Below are positions 26,303-34,370 of a stretch of 64,000 nt of DNA, in pieces. The notes below the pieces were generated by a model that was not told where the DNA came from, made no database searches, and worked only from the letters and a program-made list of their open reading frames with translations. Origin of the DNA: G963669295 sp963669295 (GTDB lineage Bacteria; Bacteroidota; Bacteroidia; Flavobacteriales_D; CALLUQ01). Location of the stretch: NCBI GenBank assembly GCA_963669295.1, contig OY769938.1:5518001-5582000 (forward strand), read 5' to 3'. Numbering within the stretch: the stretch's first letter is position 1; every line of letters begins with the position of its first letter. The translations under genes were made by a program, and so were the position numbers.

Positions 26303-27298
26303 CTAGTCTTCCAACCAAATAGCAGGCAATTGATCGGTGATCTCAATGTTTTCGAATTTGGCACTTTTTCGCGTGCCTGCTGTTTTTGCCCAGGCTGTCA
26401 TCTTTTGCAACCCTTCTAATAGTGTTGTGGTAGATTGTATGTTAAATACCTTTTCGGCTTTGCTATGGTCGGCATAGGCATGTACTACTTCATTGCGTGC
26501 TGGCAAGTGCCTCAATTCGCCAGTTATGCCCATGGCTTCCATGGTGGTTTGCGCCAGCTCCTTTACCGTATATTCTTTATCGGCTCCAATGTTAAACACC
26601 TCGTTGTAAGCCTCAGGAATGTTTACACAATTGGCAATATGAGGGGCTACATCACCAATGTAGCTGAATGCCCTTGTTTGTTTACCATCGCCAAATACCG
26701 TGAGCGATTCCCCTTTCATCAGTTGATTCATGAAGATGCCTACTACATTACGGTAGCGATCGCCCAGGTTTTGGTATTCTCCATATACATTGTGCGGACG
26801 AAAGATGATGTAGTTCAACCCAAACATTTCTTTGGCTGCCACCAGGTCTTGTTCTACCGCAAATTTAGCTACCCCATAAGGGTCTTCGGGATGTGGGTAA
26901 GTACTTTCCTTCATAGGAGGAGCAACCGCACCGTATACCGCAATGGAAGAGGTAAATACAAAACATTTTACCTTGTGCTTTACCGATTCGTTGATGAGGT
27001 TAACACTTCCTATTAAGTTGTTGTGGTAATTGAACCGTCGGATGAAGTGGCTCAGTCCTTCGGCCGCATATGCTGCCAGGTGGTATACGTAATCGAATTG
27101 GTATTGGGCAAACAGTTGCTCCAACAAGTGGTGGTCGGTTACCGAGCCTTCAACAAAGGTGGCTGCGGAATTTACATTGTCTTTAAAACCACCACTAAGG
27201 TCGTCGAGCACCACCACTTGATGGCCTTCTGCCACCAATTCGTTGGTAACATGAGCTCCTATAAATCCTGCTCCTCCTGTAACTAATGCTATTGCCAT
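26303..27298 (-). CDS. NAD-dependent nucleotide-sugar epimerase/dehydratase (extended SDR)
   Basis: A 331-residue extended SDR, UDP-glucose 4-epimerase-like. The NAD-binding motif is VTGGAGFIGAH (TGxxGxxG), the acidic residue for the ribose is in VVLDDLSGG, and the active site is SSIAVYG with YGVAKFAVEQ (YxxxK). The C-terminal part contains FNIGADKEYTVKELA. Soluble and cytosolic. It is the first gene of the minus-strand glycan run and lies divergent to the membrane-bound 4,6-dehydratase gene, so both strands here appear devoted to activated sugar synthesis. Exact sugar unknown. Confidence 0.9.
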   Translation of the reverse strand: MAIALVTGGAGFIGAHVTNELVAEGHQVVVLDDLSGGFKDNVNSAATFVEGSVTDHHLLEQLFAQYQFDYVYHLAAYAAEGLSHFIRRFNYHNNLIGSVNLINESVKHKVKCFVFTSSIAVYGAVAPPMKESTYPHPEDPYGVAKFAVEQDLVAAKEMFGLNYIIFRPHNVYGEYQNLGDRYRNVVGIFMNQLMKGESLTVFGDGKQTRAFSYIGDVAPHIANCVNIPEAYNEVFNIGADKEYTVKELAQTTMEAMGITGELRHLPARNEVVHAYADHSKAEKVFNIQSTTTLLEGLQKMTAWAKTAGTRKSAKFENIEITDQLPAIWLED

Positions 27299-27409
27299 GT
27301 TAATGTGTTTGTGGTGGCAGTAAAATGCCTAACCTTTCGGGCAAAAGTAATTTTTTTCGGTTAATTTTTAAATGATAACTTTACCCCAAGTGTGTTCAAT
27401 GAAGGAGCA

Positions 27410-29278
27410 ATGTTGTTGAGAGACCAAAATACCCCCCGTTGGATTGTTTTCACCATCGACATGGGCATTTGCCTGTTTGCCTTGTTTGTGGCCTACATGC
27501 TTCGTTTTAATTTCAGCATTCCTCCCATCGAAATTCCACTCCTTAAAATTGCCCTTCCCGGCTTTTTATTGGTGCGGGCACTCACCGTATACTTTGGAAA
27601 AACTTACGCTGGCATTGTGCGCTACACCAGTACACAAGATGCCAAACGCATCTTTATTGTAGTTACCATCGGTAGCCTCATCTTTGGGTTGGCCAATCTC
27701 ATTCGCTTCTACGCGGTTGATGGTAAGTTCTTTTTACCCATCACCATTATTATTATCGATTACATGACCACCATGTTTTTGATGATTACTTCGCGTATTG
27801 CTGTGAAACTGGTATACCTGGAGCGCAAAAACCCGGGCAAAGACAAAACCAATGTTATCATCTATGGATCGGGAGAATTGGGGCTCATTACCAAGCGTAC
27901 CCTCGATCGCGATGCAGGTACTCGTTATAAGGTAGTGGCTTTTGTAGATGACAATGCTGCCAAAAGTGGAAAGATGCTGGAAGGAGTAAAAATCTTATCC
28001 ACCGATAAGTTGGACACCCTGTTACAAGAGCAAACCATCGACCAGCTTATTATCGGCATATTAAAACCTTCGCAAGCCAATAAAACCAGGGTCATCGATA
28101 CCTGTTTGGCGCACAACGTTAATGTATTGAATGTGCCCCCGGTGCAAAACTGGATCAACGGTGAATTGAGCTTCAAACAAATAAAAAAGGTACGTATTGA
28201 AGACTTGCTGGGTCGCGACATCATTCAGTTAGACGTAGCAGCGGTACGTGGGCAATTGGAAGGGAAAACGGTATTGGTAACAGGAGCTGCAGGCTCTATT
28301 GGCAGTGAAATTGTGCGCCAGGTGGCCACCTATGCCCCACAGCAAGTGGTATTGCTCGATCAGGCCGAGTCGGCCTTACACGACCTTAGCCTGGAATTGC
28401 GCGGCACTTTTGATGGTGACTTATTTGAAACAGTGGTTGGCGACATTACCAACCACGATCGTATGGCGCATTTGTTTAGCACTTACACCCCCGATATTGT
28501 ATACCATGCTGCCGCTTACAAGCACGTGCCCTTGATGGAAGAAAATCCGTCGGAAGCACTGCTCACCAATGTATTGGGCACTAAAACCCTGGTAGACCTT
28601 TCCATTCAATACGAGGTCAACGATTTTGTGATGATCTCTACCGACAAGGCGGTGAACCCTACCAGCGTAATGGGAGCCAGCAAACGGATTGCTGAAATTT
28701 ATGCGCAATCGATCAATGCACAAGCCACTACCCGGTTCATTACCACTCGTTTTGGCAATGTATTGGGATCGAACGGCTCGGTTATTCCTTTGTTTAAACG
28801 ACAAATTGAAAACGGAGGCCCCATCACGGTTACCGACAAAGAAGTGACTCGTTTTTTCATGACCATTCCCGAAGCATGCCAGTTGGTATTGGAAGCCGGG
28901 GCTATGGGTGAAGGTGGTGAAGTATTTATCTTCGACATGGGTGAATCGGTAAAGATCATTGATTTAGCAAAAAAGATGATCAAGCTATCAGGGCTGGAGC
29001 TCGATAAAGACATTGCCATTAAAATTACCGGTTTGCGCCCTGGCGAAAAGCTATACGAAGAATTGCTCAACACCGAAGAAAATACTTTACCTACACACCA
29101 CCCACAAATTATGATTGCTAAAGTAGCGGAATACGATGCTGCGGAGGTGCAACAAAACATTTCGGAACTCATTGCGTTGTTCCAAACACAGCATAACGAA
29201 AAGATTGTGGGTAGAATGAAAGAAATTGTACCAGAGTATAAAAGTAACAACTCTGTTTTTAGTAAATTAGACCGCTAA
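27410..29278 (+). CDS. Membrane-bound nucleotide-sugar 4,6-dehydratase (CapD/WbpM/FlaA1-like)
   Basis: A 622-residue protein; ATG 27410 with AAGGAG just upstream is preferred to a GTG at 27392. Four membrane helices occupy about residues 10-135 (IVFTIDMGICLFALFVAYML is the first). Next comes a CoA-binding-like/Rossmann domain (VIIYGSGELGLITKR), then the SDR catalytic domain with VTGAAGSIGSEIVRQ and the polysaccharide-type active site STDKAVNPTSVMGASKR, in which Met replaces the usual Tyr of YxxxK. Relatives convert UDP-GlcNAc-type sugars to 4-keto-6-deoxy forms for capsule, LPS or glycoprotein glycans. A TAACTTTA box (27376-27383) lies upstream. Confidence 0.94.
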   Translation: MLLRDQNTPRWIVFTIDMGICLFALFVAYMLRFNFSIPPIEIPLLKIALPGFLLVRALTVYFGKTYAGIVRYTSTQDAKRIFIVVTIGSLIFGLANLIRFYAVDGKFFLPITIIIIDYMTTMFLMITSRIAVKLVYLERKNPGKDKTNVIIYGSGELGLITKRTLDRDAGTRYKVVAFVDDNAAKSGKMLEGVKILSTDKLDTLLQEQTIDQLIIGILKPSQANKTRVIDTCLAHNVNVLNVPPVQNWINGELSFKQIKKVRIEDLLGRDIIQLDVAAVRGQLEGKTVLVTGAAGSIGSEIVRQVATYAPQQVVLLDQAESALHDLSLELRGTFDGDLFETVVGDITNHDRMAHLFSTYTPDIVYHAAAYKHVPLMEENPSEALLTNVLGTKTLVDLSIQYEVNDFVMISTDKAVNPTSVMGASKRIAEIYAQSINAQATTRFITTRFGNVLGSNGSVIPLFKRQIENGGPITVTDKEVTRFFMTIPEACQLVLEAGAMGEGGEVFIFDMGESVKIIDLAKKMIKLSGLELDKDIAIKITGLRPGEKLYEELLNTEENTLPTHHPQIMIAKVAEYDAAEVQQNISELIALFQTQHNEKIVGRMKEIVPEYKSNNSVFSKLDR

Positions 29279-29287
29279 AATTTGATC

Positions 29288-29692
29288 ATGACAAGTACAG
29301 ACATCAACATTGAAGTAGCCAAGATTCAAAAAGAAATTGAAGACTACATTGGACTGGAGCAAGGCTCTGTAGTTTTTGACTACAGCGACTACGAAGGCAA
29401 AACCAAACTGGATGTGATTACGGTAAACCCGCGTCACCGCCAATCGTTCTTGTTTCACTCTACCCTGGGGTACGATAAGGTGGATGCCCTTACTAAGATG
29501 TTGGACTATGTAAAAACCTATAAGGAGAAAGAAAGCTCGTACACCATTCAATGGACTGCCAAAGGCGACGACGAGTTGCATACCTCCTATTTTCGTGCAA
29601 AAAACATACTCGATGCCATCGACAAACTACAGTATGGACGCGACCCGGGTTCCATTACCATCTTTAGCGTGGTGCTCAACCCCATTGCTTAA
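29288..29692 (+). CDS. Small conserved-looking protein of unknown function
   Basis: A 134-residue soluble protein beginning at ATG 29288, 9 bp after the dehydratase gene. It has mixed alpha/beta character (TSTDINIEVAKIQKEIEDYI; LDVITVNPRHRQSFLFHSTL; GSITIFSVVLNPIA). No signal peptide, membrane helix or recognised motif. Its stop codon shares a base with the start codon of the downstream thioesterase (TAATG at 29690-29694), which means translational coupling. The thioesterase linkage is the only clue to its role. Confidence 0.78.
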   Translation: MTSTDINIEVAKIQKEIEDYIGLEQGSVVFDYSDYEGKTKLDVITVNPRHRQSFLFHSTLGYDKVDALTKMLDYVKTYKEKESSYTIQWTAKGDDELHTSYFRAKNILDAIDKLQYGRDPGSITIFSVVLNPIA

Positions 29693-30102
29693 TGGCGCAC
29701 TCTACCCCTATTGAAATACGTTTTGCCGACATTGATGTAATGGGGCATGTAAACAATGCCATTTACCTCAATTATTTTGAGCAGGCGCGCATGCAGTTTT
29801 TTAAAGACCTCATAGGCGGCAACTGGGATTGGGTAAAAAGCGGCATATTACTGGCCCGCAACGAAATAGATTACAAGCTGCCCGTAAAACTACACGACAA
29901 CATTGTGGTAAAAACCACTTGCGACCATATTGGTACTAAAAGCGTTACTCTTGCTTTTGCTGTAGTTCGAAAAGAGACCACCGACAACGTTATTTGTGCC
30001 CAGGGTAAATGTGTGATGGTGTGCTTTGATTACACCACACAACAAACTATTGCTGTGCCCGATTTGTGGCGAGAAAAGTTTGCTACCATCATGGGGGCCT
30101 AA
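29692..30102 (+). CDS. Acyl-CoA thioesterase, hotdog fold (4HBT/FadM-YbgC type)
   Basis: A 136-residue hotdog thioesterase. The N-terminal signature IEIRFADIDVMGHVNNAIYL contains the catalytic Asp (IDVMGHVNN) typical of the 4-hydroxybenzoyl-CoA thioesterase/YbgC/FadM group, followed by LNYFEQARMQFF and the central strand region IDYKLPVKLHDNIVV. It hydrolyses acyl-CoA or acyl-ACP thioesters in the cytosol; chain-length preference is unknown. Translation is coupled to the preceding small gene by the TAATG overlap. Confidence 0.93.
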   Translation: MAHSTPIEIRFADIDVMGHVNNAIYLNYFEQARMQFFKDLIGGNWDWVKSGILLARNEIDYKLPVKLHDNIVVKTTCDHIGTKSVTLAFAVVRKETTDNVICAQGKCVMVCFDYTTQQTIAVPDLWREKFATIMGA

Positions 30103-30178
30103 CCCTTATTCTTCTACAAGATTCAACGATTAATCGGTTGGCGTATAGCATTAAACAGGCCAACTACGTAAGTTTAAC

Positions 30179-30206
30179 AACAGATTGCAAAATTTAACAA
30201 TCTGTT
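30179..30206. repeat. Short inverted repeat upstream of the Omp28-like gene
   Basis: AACAGATTG (30179-30187) and CAATCTGTT (30198-30206) are perfect 9-bp arms around a 10-base A/T-rich loop. The loop and flank also contain TTTAACAA twice as a direct repeat. No T-run follows, so it is not a typical terminator. It lies 90-117 bp before the start codon at 30296 and could be an operator. Low certainty as to function. Confidence 0.55.
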
Positions 30207-30295
30207 AGGAATCTAATTATCTCCTAAAACTTGCTCCTTTAACGGCCGTAAAATCACTACATTGGTTTAGCTAATTAAAACTAAACTCATATCCT

Positions 30296-32341
30296 ATGAA
30301 AAACTCTACCAAACTGGCCTCGGTGGCCCTGCTCTCGCTATTGTGCACCGTAGCCCTAGGACAATCCAAAAAGTTTGTATTGTTCGAACACTTTACGCAG
30401 GCCAGTTGTGGGCCTTGCGCCAGCCAGAACCCTATTTTTGAGGCCAATATTGCCGCCAACAATGAGGGCAAGTTTCACCACATTGCCTACCACACTTCGT
30501 GGCCCGGCACCGATCCTATGTATTCGGCCAACCCTACCGAAAACGATGCCCGTACGCAGTACTACAACGTTACTGGTGTACCAAGAATGCATATGCTAGG
30601 CAGCCAATGGAGCGGTGGCCCTGCGGGTGTTACCCAATCGATGCTCGATAATGCTGCAGCGGTAGGGTCGCCCATTAAAATTACCGTCACCGATGTGCCT
30701 AATGGAAACGATCGCGACGTTACCGTTACCATTAAAACCACAGGTACTGTTCCGGCAGGCAACCTGGTGGTGCGTACTGCTGTGGTAGAACGAGAAATTG
30801 TATACGGTACTCCTCCAGGTTCTAACGGAGAAACCATTTTTCCTAACGTATTCAGAAAAATGCTACCCAGTACGGCTGGCGATACCTACACCCCTGCCCC
30901 ATTGGGTCAATCGGTAGTATTTAATTACACCTATACACCCGACCCAGGATGGGACCCGAGTGAAATTGCTTCTATTGCTTTTGTGCAAGACGAAGGTTCG
31001 GAAGAAGTGTTGAACTCTGGAGCAACATTCGACCCCAATTGGTCGATTACCACCCAAAGTGGCACCTTCTCCCAGGGTTCTAATGGCAACACCAGCAACT
31101 TCGGCTCCAGCATTGAAAACGATGGGGCTACCCAACAAGACTTTCAAATTACCCTTTCTTCTGCCAATGCACCAGTAGGTTGGAGTTCTGATTTCACGGT
31201 GGGAGGCAATACTTATGCTACTACAGCTACTGTAACTGTAAATGGCGTTAGCACAGAAGCCATCACGGTAAACGTTACACCCGATGCTACTGCAGCCATT
31301 GCCGACTACACCCTTACCATTGAAAACCTTACCAATCCCAACGATCCTGATGCTTCGGTTACCTTTACGGTAATGTCGGGCGTTACCGATTTAATTGTAA
31401 GCAATGATGCTGGCTGGGGCGATGGCGGCTCTTACGATTGGGAGCAAGAATACATCGACGGGTTGAATGCAGCGGGCAACACTACCTTTGCTGCTACCAA
31501 TACCGCTACTTTCCGCTCTGCTGCTGGTGGCGGACAATTGGGTGGTGTCATCAACATTTATTACAACATGGCATGGACCTTTCCTTCACTTACCAACGAC
31601 CTGGTAACCGACTTACAAACCTTTATGGACAATGGCGGTAACTTGTTTATTGCCGGGCAAGACATTGGCTGGGATACCTGGGATGTTGGCAATGGTGGCA
31701 ACGGTACAGCTGCTACGCAATCGTTTTACAGCAATTATATGCATGCCACTTTCGATAGCGATGGCAACACTGCTAACAGCCAATATACTGCCGTAGCGGC
31801 CGATGCTGTATTTGGCAACGTAGCCAGTTCGGGCATTAACGATGTGTATGGTGGTGGTAACCTTTACCCCGACGAAATTACACCAGCCAATGGTGGTGTA
31901 GCTATTTTCAACTACAATGGCAATGCCGCAAAAGTAGGTGGTGTTCGCGCCAACAATGGCACTTATAAATTGGTGTACCTGGGCATTGGCATTGAGCATC
32001 TGAATACATCGGCCGTGGGCGATCAAATCTTAAAACTATCACACGATTGGTTTTACGGTACGGTAAGCACCGAAGAGTTTGATGCTGCCATGCAAGCATT
32101 AGGGCAAAACTACCCCAACCCCAGCAGTAACCAAACCATTATTCCATTCAACAACCTGGAAGAAAACGTGACTTTACAAGTGGTAGATTACACTGGTAAA
32201 GTAGTGGCCGAGCAAGGCGTTGCTGCCGGCACACAGCGTGTTGAATTGAATACTACCCAGTTGGTATCGGGCATGTACATTTACCAAATTGTGTCTGAAG
32301 GTGCGGTTGTAACCAGCAAAACCATGCAGGTAATTCGCTAA
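30296..32341 (+). CDS. T9SS-secreted Omp28-like protein with thioredoxin-type N-terminal region
   Basis: A 681-residue secreted protein. A signal peptide (ending LCTVALGQ) is followed by a thioredoxin-fold Omp28-type region with CGPC in EHFTQASCGPCASQNP (about residues 30-45) and the strand HIAYHTSWPGTDPMY. A central Ig-like domain follows, then a GATase-like/DUF4350-type region (NLFIAGQDIGWDTW). The last about 80 residues are a type A T9SS sorting domain: NYPNPSSNQTIIPF, VTLQVVDYTGKVV, LVSGMYIYQIV, then KTMQVIR. It is probably anchored or released at the cell surface. A hairpin terminator follows the stop codon. Confidence 0.88.
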   Translation: MKNSTKLASVALLSLLCTVALGQSKKFVLFEHFTQASCGPCASQNPIFEANIAANNEGKFHHIAYHTSWPGTDPMYSANPTENDARTQYYNVTGVPRMHMLGSQWSGGPAGVTQSMLDNAAAVGSPIKITVTDVPNGNDRDVTVTIKTTGTVPAGNLVVRTAVVEREIVYGTPPGSNGETIFPNVFRKMLPSTAGDTYTPAPLGQSVVFNYTYTPDPGWDPSEIASIAFVQDEGSEEVLNSGATFDPNWSITTQSGTFSQGSNGNTSNFGSSIENDGATQQDFQITLSSANAPVGWSSDFTVGGNTYATTATVTVNGVSTEAITVNVTPDATAAIADYTLTIENLTNPNDPDASVTFTVMSGVTDLIVSNDAGWGDGGSYDWEQEYIDGLNAAGNTTFAATNTATFRSAAGGGQLGGVINIYYNMAWTFPSLTNDLVTDLQTFMDNGGNLFIAGQDIGWDTWDVGNGGNGTAATQSFYSNYMHATFDSDGNTANSQYTAVAADAVFGNVASSGINDVYGGGNLYPDEITPANGGVAIFNYNGNAAKVGGVRANNGTYKLVYLGIGIEHLNTSAVGDQILKLSHDWFYGTVSTEEFDAAMQALGQNYPNPSSNQTIIPFNNLEENVTLQVVDYTGKVVAEQGVAAGTQRVELNTTQLVSGMYIYQIVSEGAVVTSKTMQVIR

Positions 32342-32360
32342 ACACCCTACAGTCTCATTG

Positions 32361-32417
32361 GCCTCCAGCCGAACCTTGTCCACTTCAGACAAATTAAGGT
32401 TAGCTGGAGGCTTTTTT
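32361..32417 (+). terminator. Intrinsic terminator after the Omp28-like gene
   Basis: Outer arms GCCTCCAGC (32361-32369) and GCTGGAGGC (32403-32411) with inner AACCTT/AAGGTT, followed by TTTTTT. It lies 19 bp after the stop codon. Confidence 0.88.
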
Positions 32418-32457
32418 ATGCAATTGTGTAACTTGCACCATAACACAAACAACCACC

Positions 32458-32919
32458 ATGGATAGCAATCAACATAAAGCCATACGGGCACTGCAAGAAT
32501 CGCTGGGCCTTCAATTGGATTTACTGGCGGTTCCCGACGAGCGATTTACCCGGGTAGACGATGGGGTAATGGGCGATGCTGTAGAATCGTTTGAGTTTCA
32601 ATTGCCATGGCTGGAATGTGGTTTGTTCGACCGGGCTCTGGTGCACCTTACTGGCGAAACGAGTAAAAACGTAGTACTCTATCGCAAAAAGCGCTCGGAA
32701 GACATCTCCTTGCATGTGCAACAACTGGTGAACCAACTGGTAGCAGTGTATGGCGAAGATGATTATGAGAAAAAGGCCATGACCGACAAGGAAATGGAGA
32801 TGCTGCGTAACAACGAAATGTGGTGGGGTCGCCATTGGATGGATGCCCTCAAATTTAAGCATCCCGCCTCCCTTACCTTTGGCACCGACTTAAAGTTGGT
32901 ACTGTATTTAGAGCGATAA
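32458..32919 (+). CDS. Protein of unknown function whose 3' end is duplicated downstream
   Basis: A 153-residue soluble protein. The N-terminal half is mixed (LQESLGLQLDLLAVPDERF; FEFQLPWLECGLFDRALVHL), and the C-terminal half is basic and Trp/Met-rich (KEMEMLRNNEMWWGRHWMDAL, then FGTDLKLVLYLER). No signal peptide, membrane segment or known family. Its last 60 codons and terminator recur at 34115-34353 with about 95 percent identity, with the LamG gene on the opposite strand in between. The gene itself looks intact. Confidence 0.75.
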   Translation: MDSNQHKAIRALQESLGLQLDLLAVPDERFTRVDDGVMGDAVESFEFQLPWLECGLFDRALVHLTGETSKNVVLYRKKRSEDISLHVQQLVNQLVAVYGEDDYEKKAMTDKEMEMLRNNEMWWGRHWMDALKFKHPASLTFGTDLKLVLYLER

Positions 32920-32979
32920 CGAAAAAAGCCCCTTACGAGATCCTGAAACAAGTTCAGGATGACCGTAAGAGGCTTTATA
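32741..32979 (+). repeat. Direct repeat copy 1: 3' end of the 32458 gene plus terminator
   Basis: 239 bp that match 34115-34353 at a constant offset of 1374 with no gaps. By eye I count 13 mismatches, concentrated in the first 30 bases and around codons 128-145; the last 80 bases are identical. It contains the final 59 codons and stop of the upstream gene and the terminator palindrome. Confidence 0.95.
32922..32979. terminator. Bidirectional terminator between convergent genes, copy 1
   Basis: A long stem: AAAGCC/GGCTTT outside, CTTACG/CGTAAG in the middle, and ATCCTGAA/TTCAGGAT inside, with A-runs and T-runs at both ends. It serves the plus-strand gene ending at 32919 and the minus-strand LamG gene ending at 33001. 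The inner palindrome TCCTGAA...TTCAGGA is a dispersed repeat also found at 42649-42675. Confidence 0.88.
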
Positions 32980-33000
32980 GCATAATGTCTTATTGTTGCT

Positions 33001-33975
33001 TTACTTCTTCACAAAGTTCACTGCTGTGGTTTGCTCTCCCAACAAACGAAGGGTGTACATGCCTACGGGCAATTGCGACACATCAATGGTATTGGAAAAG
33101 GGCACTTGCATAACTTCTTCTCCCAATACATTATATACCATTGCAGTGCTGTACTTACCAATGGTTTCAATGTTTATAATATCATCTACAGGGTTAGGGT
33201 AAACAGAAGTTTGAAAAACATGCTCTTCTTCATTTACACCCGTAAATACTCCATGACAAAGTTGTTGTACGTCTAGTTGTGTAAGAGCCCTATCCCAATA
33301 CCCTATTTCATCCAGTGATCCTTCAAAGAAATATGGAGGTCGATACACATTTCTATCAAAAACTCCTATTTTCCCTGGGTCATTTGAATATGTAAGGGAT
33401 AATAATGGGTCATAATTACCACTATAAGTACCGCCTGCATCTTCACAATTAATAATAATGTCCATATCGTCTCCCGACCTTATTACAACAACAACATGAT
33501 TCCAGAAATTGTACGATAAAGTGTTAGTACTCAACTTCGATCTTCTACAATAAGATCCTGTGCAGGAATTAGCTAATCCAATGTTTGCAGATATTTGACC
33601 TGTATTCCTAACATCAACCCATGTGCCGTGGTAATTGTCGTGATAAAAATTACTGCCAATTATAGGGTTATGTAAGGTATCTAAATCAACCAATTTAATC
33701 CAGAAAGAATAAGAAACGGGCAAATTGGGCTTTAAAGCTGGATCGATTGGCAGATCAATGTAATCATCTATTCCATCAAAAAAGTAGGCCCCATTAGGGT
33801 TATTGAAGCGATCTACTGTTGGAACAGGACCATTCGGAATCCCATCAAATGAGTTCCCGCTAAGATCTTGTAAGTTCCCATTCATGGGGTAATACAACAA
33901 CAGGTTATCCGTTAATTGCTGGGCATTTAATATAAAGACATGGAAAAAGAGAAAAATAAAGATTGAAATCTTCAT
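33001..33975 (-). CDS. T9SS-secreted LamG-type (concanavalin-like) protein
   Basis: A 324-residue secreted protein. The signal peptide (MKISIFIFLFFHVFILNAQQ) precedes a LamG/concanavalin A-like jelly-roll domain at about residues 25-235 (LLLYYPMNGNLQDLSGNSFDG, YFFDGIDDYIDLP, VSYSFWIKLVDLD, FEGSLDEIGYWDRAL), which usually binds glycans. A type A T9SS sorting domain follows (SVYPNPVDDIINIE, AMVYNVLGEEVMQV, LPVGMYTLRLL). The gene appears AT-richer than its neighbours, and it is flanked by direct repeats made from the neighbouring gene's 3' end, so it probably arrived by transfer. Confidence 0.88.
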   Translation of the reverse strand: MKISIFIFLFFHVFILNAQQLTDNLLLYYPMNGNLQDLSGNSFDGIPNGPVPTVDRFNNPNGAYFFDGIDDYIDLPIDPALKPNLPVSYSFWIKLVDLDTLHNPIIGSNFYHDNYHGTWVDVRNTGQISANIGLANSCTGSYCRRSKLSTNTLSYNFWNHVVVVIRSGDDMDIIINCEDAGGTYSGNYDPLLSLTYSNDPGKIGVFDRNVYRPPYFFEGSLDEIGYWDRALTQLDVQQLCHGVFTGVNEEEHVFQTSVYPNPVDDIINIETIGKYSTAMVYNVLGEEVMQVPFSNTIDVSQLPVGMYTLRLLGEQTTAVNFVKK

Positions 33976-34101
33976 GATGAATTTGTTTAAGTTTTTTAAA
34001 ATGTAGGCTACAACGCATAATAAGGTATTTAAGAAAAACGCCCCCTTCCTACTTATTCAAATACTAGAAATAGCAGGCCAAATGCTAATTCAATTTATTA
34101 A

Positions 34102-34293
34102 CCAATAAACCGAATAACAGTATATACCGAAAATGATGATGAGAAAAAGGCCATGACCGACAAGGAAATGGAGATGCTGCACAACAACGAAATGTGGTGG
34201 GGTCGCCATTGGATGGATGCCCTCAAATTTAAGCATCCCGCCTCCCATACCTTTGGCACCGATTTGAAATTGGTATTGTATTTAGAGCGATAA
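34102..34293 (+). pseudogene. Decayed second copy of the 3' end of the 32458 gene
   Basis: In the same orientation and frame as the intact gene, this fragment reads VYTENDDEKKAMTDKEMEML and onward to the same LYLER stop. Similarity begins about 34111-34115, and an in-frame TAA at 34099 lies just before it; there is no start codon that would give a sensible protein. Substitutions include Arg to His in the MEML-x-NNE segment and Leu to His in PAS-x-TFG. It is a remnant, not a gene. Confidence 0.88.
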
Positions 34294-34353
34294 CGAAAAA
34301 AGCCCCTTACGAGATCCTGAAACAAGTTCAGGATGACCGTAAGAGGCTTTATA
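34115..34353 (+). repeat. Direct repeat copy 2
   Basis: Partner of 32741-32979 (offset 1374, ungapped). It contains the remnant coding end and a full duplicate of the terminator, which here serves the minus-strand S46 peptidase gene ending at 34371. The sequence flanking each copy (beyond 32979 and 34353, and before 34111) is unrelated. Confidence 0.95.
34296..34353. terminator. Bidirectional terminator, copy 2 (end of the S46 peptidase gene)
   Basis: Identical in sequence to the terminator at 32922-32979 over the whole stem. It lies between the gene-end remnant on the plus strand and the stop of the S46 peptidase at 34371 on the minus strand. Confidence 0.85.
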
Positions 34354-34370
34354 AAATTTATCTTGCTTCC

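Noticed and set aside
26435..27016. 193-codon frame on the plus strand
   Set aside because: Antisense shadow of the SDR epimerase gene, which has clear conserved motifs.
28699..29250. 183-codon Ser-rich frame on the minus strand
   Set aside because: Antisense to the 4,6-dehydratase catalytic domain.
33001..33975. LamG gene as part of a transposon
   Set aside because: The flanking repeats are duplicated gene ends in direct orientation, not terminal inverted repeats, and no transposase or target-site duplication is visible.
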